Positions 7,837 to 9,884 of a stretch of DNA of 9,884 nt are shown piece by piece (within the stretch, counting starts at the first letter, position 1; the number at the start of each line of letters is the position of its first letter). The notes under the pieces are model-generated. The model ran no database searches. It worked only from the letters and a program-made list of their open reading frames with translations, and had not been told where the DNA came from. Origin of the DNA: Azonexaceae bacterium (GTDB lineage: Bacteria > Pseudomonadota > Gammaproteobacteria > Burkholderiales > Rhodocyclaceae); assembly GCA_009469665.1 (NCBI GenBank), contig SSTB01000284.1:1-9884 (forward strand), written 5' to 3'. The translations under genes were made by a program, and so were the position numbers.

Positions 7837-7853
7837 TTGCGCAAGCTGCGCAA
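7837..7853. repeat. Perfect inverted repeat directly abutting the previous dyad
   Basis: TTGCGCA and TGCGCAA flank AGC: a perfect 7-bp dyad with a 3-base centre, starting at the base after the first dyad ends. It overlaps the first block of the right direct-repeat copy. The left copy keeps only the CGCA-AGC-TGCG core, so symmetry is stronger here. It might act as a bidirectional stem-loop between converging genes or as a recombination arm site. Confidence 0.6.
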
Positions 7854-7880
7854 CTGAACGCCTATTCGCGGCCTTCGGCC
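7838..7880 (+). repeat. Right copy of the imperfect direct repeat flanking the two-gene module
   Basis: Shares TGCGCAAGCTGCG (7838-7850) and TCGCGGCCTTCGGCC (7866-7880) with 3191-3229. On the plus strand, 7837-7857 reads LRKLRN-stop, echoing the end of the 2728-3210 gene (LRKLRG-stop) although no such gene precedes it here. On the minus strand it contains the genuine end of the protease gene (LAEGRE-stop). This copy is thus the mirror case of the left copy: real protease end, orphan upstream-gene end. Confidence 0.7.
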
Positions 7881-8980
7881 AGGGTAAGCGCCAGCTGCTG
7901 CGCCTTGCCCTCGCGCAGAATCCCCAGGGTCACGCGGTCACCGATCTTCTTGGCGGCCAGGATTCGATCGATATCGGTGGAACTGAAGACCGGGACGCCG
8001 TCGATGGATTGGAGCACGTCGCCCGGCGCGACCGTGCCGTCGCGTCCGACCCGGGAACCTCGCAATCCCGCCTGAGCCGCCGGCGACCCTGGGGCGATGT
8101 CGAGAATCAGCACCCCCTTGACGCCCATCTGCTGCAATACCACCACGCTGACCCGATCGATGACGTTGAAGCCGGCGGTGGGACGGCGGTAATAGCCGAA
8201 AGCGATCAATTCCGGGACGACGCGATTCACCGTGTCCACCGGAACCGAGAAACCGATTCCGGCGCTGGCCCCGGAAGGACTGTAGATGGCCGTATTGACC
8301 CCGATCAGCCGGCCGGCGCTGTCGAGCAGGGGACCTCCGGAATTGCCGGGATTGATCGCCGCGTCGATCTGGATGAGCCGGTGGATGGCGTTACCGTCTT
8401 CCCCGTCGATGGAACGATTGAGGGCGGAAATGACGCCGGTGGTGAGGGTATGGTCGAACCCGAAGGGATTCCCGATGGCAAGCACCTTCTGGCCCACCTG
8501 CAGATCGCCGCTGGTGCCCAGGGGCAAGGGCGCCGGCCGGCGGTCCGGAACGACGATCTTGAGGACCGCCAGATCATTGTCCGGACTGACCCCGACCAGC
8601 TCCGCGGGGAATCCCCGCTGGTCAGAAAGCCGGACCTGAGCCCCCTTGGCCCCCGCCACCACGTGATAGTTGGTGACGATGTGGCCCTGATCATCCCAAA
8701 CAAAGCCGGAACCGGTTCCCCGCGGCACCTCCTTGACATTCATGGTCCACAGGTTGAGCACCCGGTCCAGAGTCGTGATGTACACCACGGATGGGCTCGC
8801 CTTCTTGAATATGGCGATGGTGGAATTCTCTTCCGCGGTCAGCGGTCCCCGCGCCACGACGGCGCGAACGGCAATTTCTTTGGGAGCGGAAGGCTTGGCG
8901 TGACCAAGACCTCCGCCAACCGTTCCGGCCAGAACCAGCATTGCCGCCAGAAAAGGACGGCCGCGGGGGATGAGACTCAT
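7862..8980 (-). CDS. Periplasmic HtrA/Deg-type serine protease with one PDZ domain
   Basis: A 372-residue trypsin-like S1C protease, probably acting in envelope protein quality control. From the ATG at 8980: a signal peptide (MSLIPRGRPFLAAMLVLAG..., likely cleaved after GHA near residue 28), then a chymotrypsin-fold domain with His106 (TNYHVVAGA), Asp136 (NDLAVLKI) and Ser214 (NPGNSGGPL). One PDZ domain covers about residues 270-372 (GVLILDIAPGSPAAQAGL...GDVLQSIDGVPV). The single PDZ resembles DegS-type or short Deg proteases; DegP and DegQ have two. All catalytic residues are present. An in-frame TTG at 9025 would add 15 residues before the signal peptide, so I prefer the ATG, although its Shine-Dalgarno sequence is weak. 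It lies about 80 bases after the cytochrome gene on the same strand and may be cotranscribed. Its 3' end is duplicated at 3211-3229. Confidence 0.93.
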   Translation of the reverse strand: MSLIPRGRPFLAAMLVLAGTVGGGLGHAKPSAPKEIAVRAVVARGPLTAEENSTIAIFKKASPSVVYITTLDRVLNLWTMNVKEVPRGTGSGFVWDDQGHIVTNYHVVAGAKGAQVRLSDQRGFPAELVGVSPDNDLAVLKIVVPDRRPAPLPLGTSGDLQVGQKVLAIGNPFGFDHTLTTGVISALNRSIDGEDGNAIHRLIQIDAAINPGNSGGPLLDSAGRLIGVNTAIYSPSGASAGIGFSVPVDTVNRVVPELIAFGYYRRPTAGFNVIDRVSVVVLQQMGVKGVLILDIAPGSPAAQAGLRGSRVGRDGTVAPGDVLQSIDGVPVFSSTDIDRILAAKKIGDRVTLGILREGKAQQLALTLAEGRE

Positions 8981-9060
8981 GTTCGTCGATTGCCCTGTGA
9001 GCGGAGGCTGGCAAGCATACCGCAAACCCCCGCCCCGAGGCCAAGCCGAAGACCATCGGC

Positions 9061-9429
9061 CTACCGGAGCGACAGGATATAAGCGATGACGTCGGCGCGA
9101 GCTGCCGAATCGGGCAATCCGTCGTATTTCATTTTGCCGCCGGGGACGATCTTCTTGGGGGCGGCAATGTAAGCGTCGATCCTGTCCTGCGCCCAGGTGA
9201 TTCCGCTTTGCTTCATTGCGTCGGAATAGCCGGAAAAATCGGCGACGCTGCCCGCCTTGCGCCCGTTTACCCCGGTCAAGCTCGGTCCCTTCTTGTTCTT
9301 TCCGGGGACCGCGCTATGGCAATCGCCGCACTCTTCGGCAAACACGTCGGCTCCCCGCTTGCTGTCACCGACTGCCTGGGCGGTGCCGGTGGCGATCAGA
9401 AGCAGGCAGCACAAGAATCTCCTGGTCAT
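9061..9429 (-). CDS. Small periplasmic class I cytochrome c
   Basis: A 122-residue monohaem c-type cytochrome that would shuttle electrons in the periplasm. The signal peptide MTRRFLCCLLLIATGTAQA is likely cleaved after residue 19. The haem-binding motif is CGDCH (Cys34, Cys37, His38), and the probable sixth ligand is Met100 in GGKMKYDGL. The KNKKGPSLTGVNGRKAG stretch and the C-terminal helix ADVIAYILSLR are typical of mitochondrial-like or c2-like cytochromes. The start is supported by AGGAGA seven bases upstream. It follows the outer-membrane protein gene by 13 bases, so the two are almost certainly one transcription unit. Redox partners cannot be told from the sequence. Confidence 0.95.
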   Translation of the reverse strand: MTRRFLCCLLLIATGTAQAVGDSKRGADVFAEECGDCHSAVPGKNKKGPSLTGVNGRKAGSVADFSGYSDAMKQSGITWAQDRIDAYIAAPKKIVPGGKMKYDGLPDSAARADVIAYILSLR

Positions 9430-9435
9430 CGCAGG

Positions 9436-9441
9436 TCTCCT
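9436..9441 (-). promoter_or_regulatory. Shine-Dalgarno site for the cytochrome c gene
   Basis: AGGAGA on the minus strand sits in the 13-base gap between the outer-membrane protein stop and the cytochrome ATG. It supports both the cytochrome start and tight operon organisation. Confidence 0.7.
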
Positions 9442-9442
9442 G

Positions 9443-9883
9443 TCAAATCGCCGTCCAGAGGAACAGCATCAAGGTGTTGTTGTCGCGGGCCCGACGATCG
9501 TTGCCGTTATCGTCGAGGTAATGGCTGCCGCCGTTGTAACGGCTATAGCCGGTGTATTGCACCCCGAGGCGAACATTGGCCCAGGGCGCGCCCCAGGAGG
9601 ACTCCTTGCCCCACGGCGTCCAGTCGGCCTGGAGCATGTATCCGGCGGTATTCGGCTTGGCGTTGTAGGCACTCCCGCCATAAAGTCCGGTGTCGGCGCT
9701 TCCCCGCACGGAGAACAGGCTGCCGATGATTCCCCAGGTCTGGTTGTAGTGGTAGGACAGGGCGACTCGGGCATTGTCCAGGGTGTCCCGAAGATGCTCA
9801 GAGGCCAGGGCCGTATTGAAGGTGTAGTTGTATCTCTGCCATTCCTTTACGTAACTCGCGTTGAGGGTGACGATGTGCTCGCG
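9443..9883 (-). CDS. Outer-membrane beta-barrel protein, C-terminal part (N-terminus beyond the right edge)
   Basis: About 146 C-terminal residues are visible; the frame is open to the window edge, so no start is seen. The segment has alternating polar and aromatic residues typical of amphipathic beta strands (HIVTLNASYVKEWQ, LSYHYNQTWGIIGS, WANVRLGVQYTGYSRY). It ends DNNTLMLFLWTAI, an aromatic terminal strand consistent with barrel insertion by the BAM machinery. From memory, similar barrels accompany c-type cytochromes in Rhodocyclales-like betaproteobacteria, some annotated simply as cytochrome-associated proteins, and the small cytochrome directly downstream fits. A role in electron transfer across the outer membrane, or as a plain porin, is possible; neither can be settled from this fragment. 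The stop is TGA (minus strand, 9443-9445). Confidence 0.8.
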   Translation of the reverse strand, partial: REHIVTLNASYVKEWQRYNYTFNTALASEHLRDTLDNARVALSYHYNQTWGIIGSLFSVRGSADTGLYGGSAYNAKPNTAGYMLQADWTPWGKESSWGAPWANVRLGVQYTGYSRYNGGSHYLDDNGNDRRARDNNTLMLFLWTAI

Positions 9884-9884
9884 A

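Larger units (their letters stand above)
3191..7880. mobile_element. Candidate inserted module bounded by direct repeats (no recombinase visible)
   Basis: The pentapeptide-repeat and patatin genes sit between an imperfect 39/43-bp direct repeat that duplicates a tail-to-tail gene junction. The pentapeptide gene is poorer in G+C than its surroundings: for example 4741-4800 has 24 G+C of 60, against 36 of 60 at 661-720 in valS. A/T-ending codons are common in it and rare in the flanking genes. No integrase, transposase or terminal inverted repeat is seen. The event could therefore be homologous replacement, integration in trans, or an old insertion that lost its machinery. The repeats and composition are seen; the insertion history is inferred. 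Confidence 0.5.

Noticed and set aside
8981..9025. Upstream TTG start for the protease gene
   Set aside because: It would put 15 residues (RYACQPPLTGQSTN...) before a clean signal peptide. The ATG at 8980 gives a normal signal-peptide n-region, so the longer form is less likely.
8009..9082. Long open frame on the plus strand (about 357 codons) opposite the protease gene
   Set aside because: It is antisense to a gene with an intact catalytic triad, signal peptide and PDZ domain. Its translation is rich in Asp, Arg and Pro with no recognisable domain, as expected from high-GC antisense frames.

Overview
The window reads as a piece of a betaproteobacterial chromosome. The valyl-tRNA synthetase matches the betaproteobacterial form, codons in the flanking genes are strongly G/C-ending, and a small c-type cytochrome sits next to an outer-membrane barrel of a kind I associate with Rhodocyclales-like bacteria. 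The order-level placement is an inference. No rRNA, tRNA, CRISPR array, transposase or integrase is visible.

Layout: (1) 2-2713 (+), valS without its N-terminus. It carries a REP-like palindromic insert translated in frame. (2) 2728-3210 (+), a small two-helix membrane protein of unknown function, probably cotranscribed with valS. (3) 3211-7861, a lower-GC block of two overlapping genes: a large membrane-anchored pentapeptide-repeat protein (3401-5986) and a divergent patatin-like lipid hydrolase (5983-7788). They are translationally coupled through an ATGA overlap. (4) 7862-9883 (-), three genes facing the block: an outer-membrane beta-barrel protein (truncated at the right edge), a periplasmic class I cytochrome c, and a periplasmic HtrA/Deg-type serine protease with one PDZ domain.

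The main result is that the two-gene block looks like an insertion into the convergent junction between the 2728-3210 gene and the htrA-like gene. An imperfect direct repeat of 39/43 bp (3191-3229 and 7838-7880) flanks it. Each copy contains the last codons of the upstream gene (...LRKLR-x-stop) and, on the other strand, the last codons of the protease gene (...AEGR-[D/E]-stop). Both reading frames are kept in both copies. This is the footprint expected if an ancestral tail-to-tail junction was duplicated when the module arrived.

The module pairs a membrane protein carrying a beta-helix with a predicted phospholipase. By analogy with patatin effectors of known anti-phage systems, it is a reasonable candidate for an undescribed membrane-targeting defence or stress system, but that role is inferred. 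A 20-bp near-perfect dyad abutting the first start codon, two G7 tracts in the catalytic part of the patatin gene, and two back-to-back perfect dyads after the last gene add regulatory interest. The flanking genes look like ordinary housekeeping and envelope/respiratory functions.
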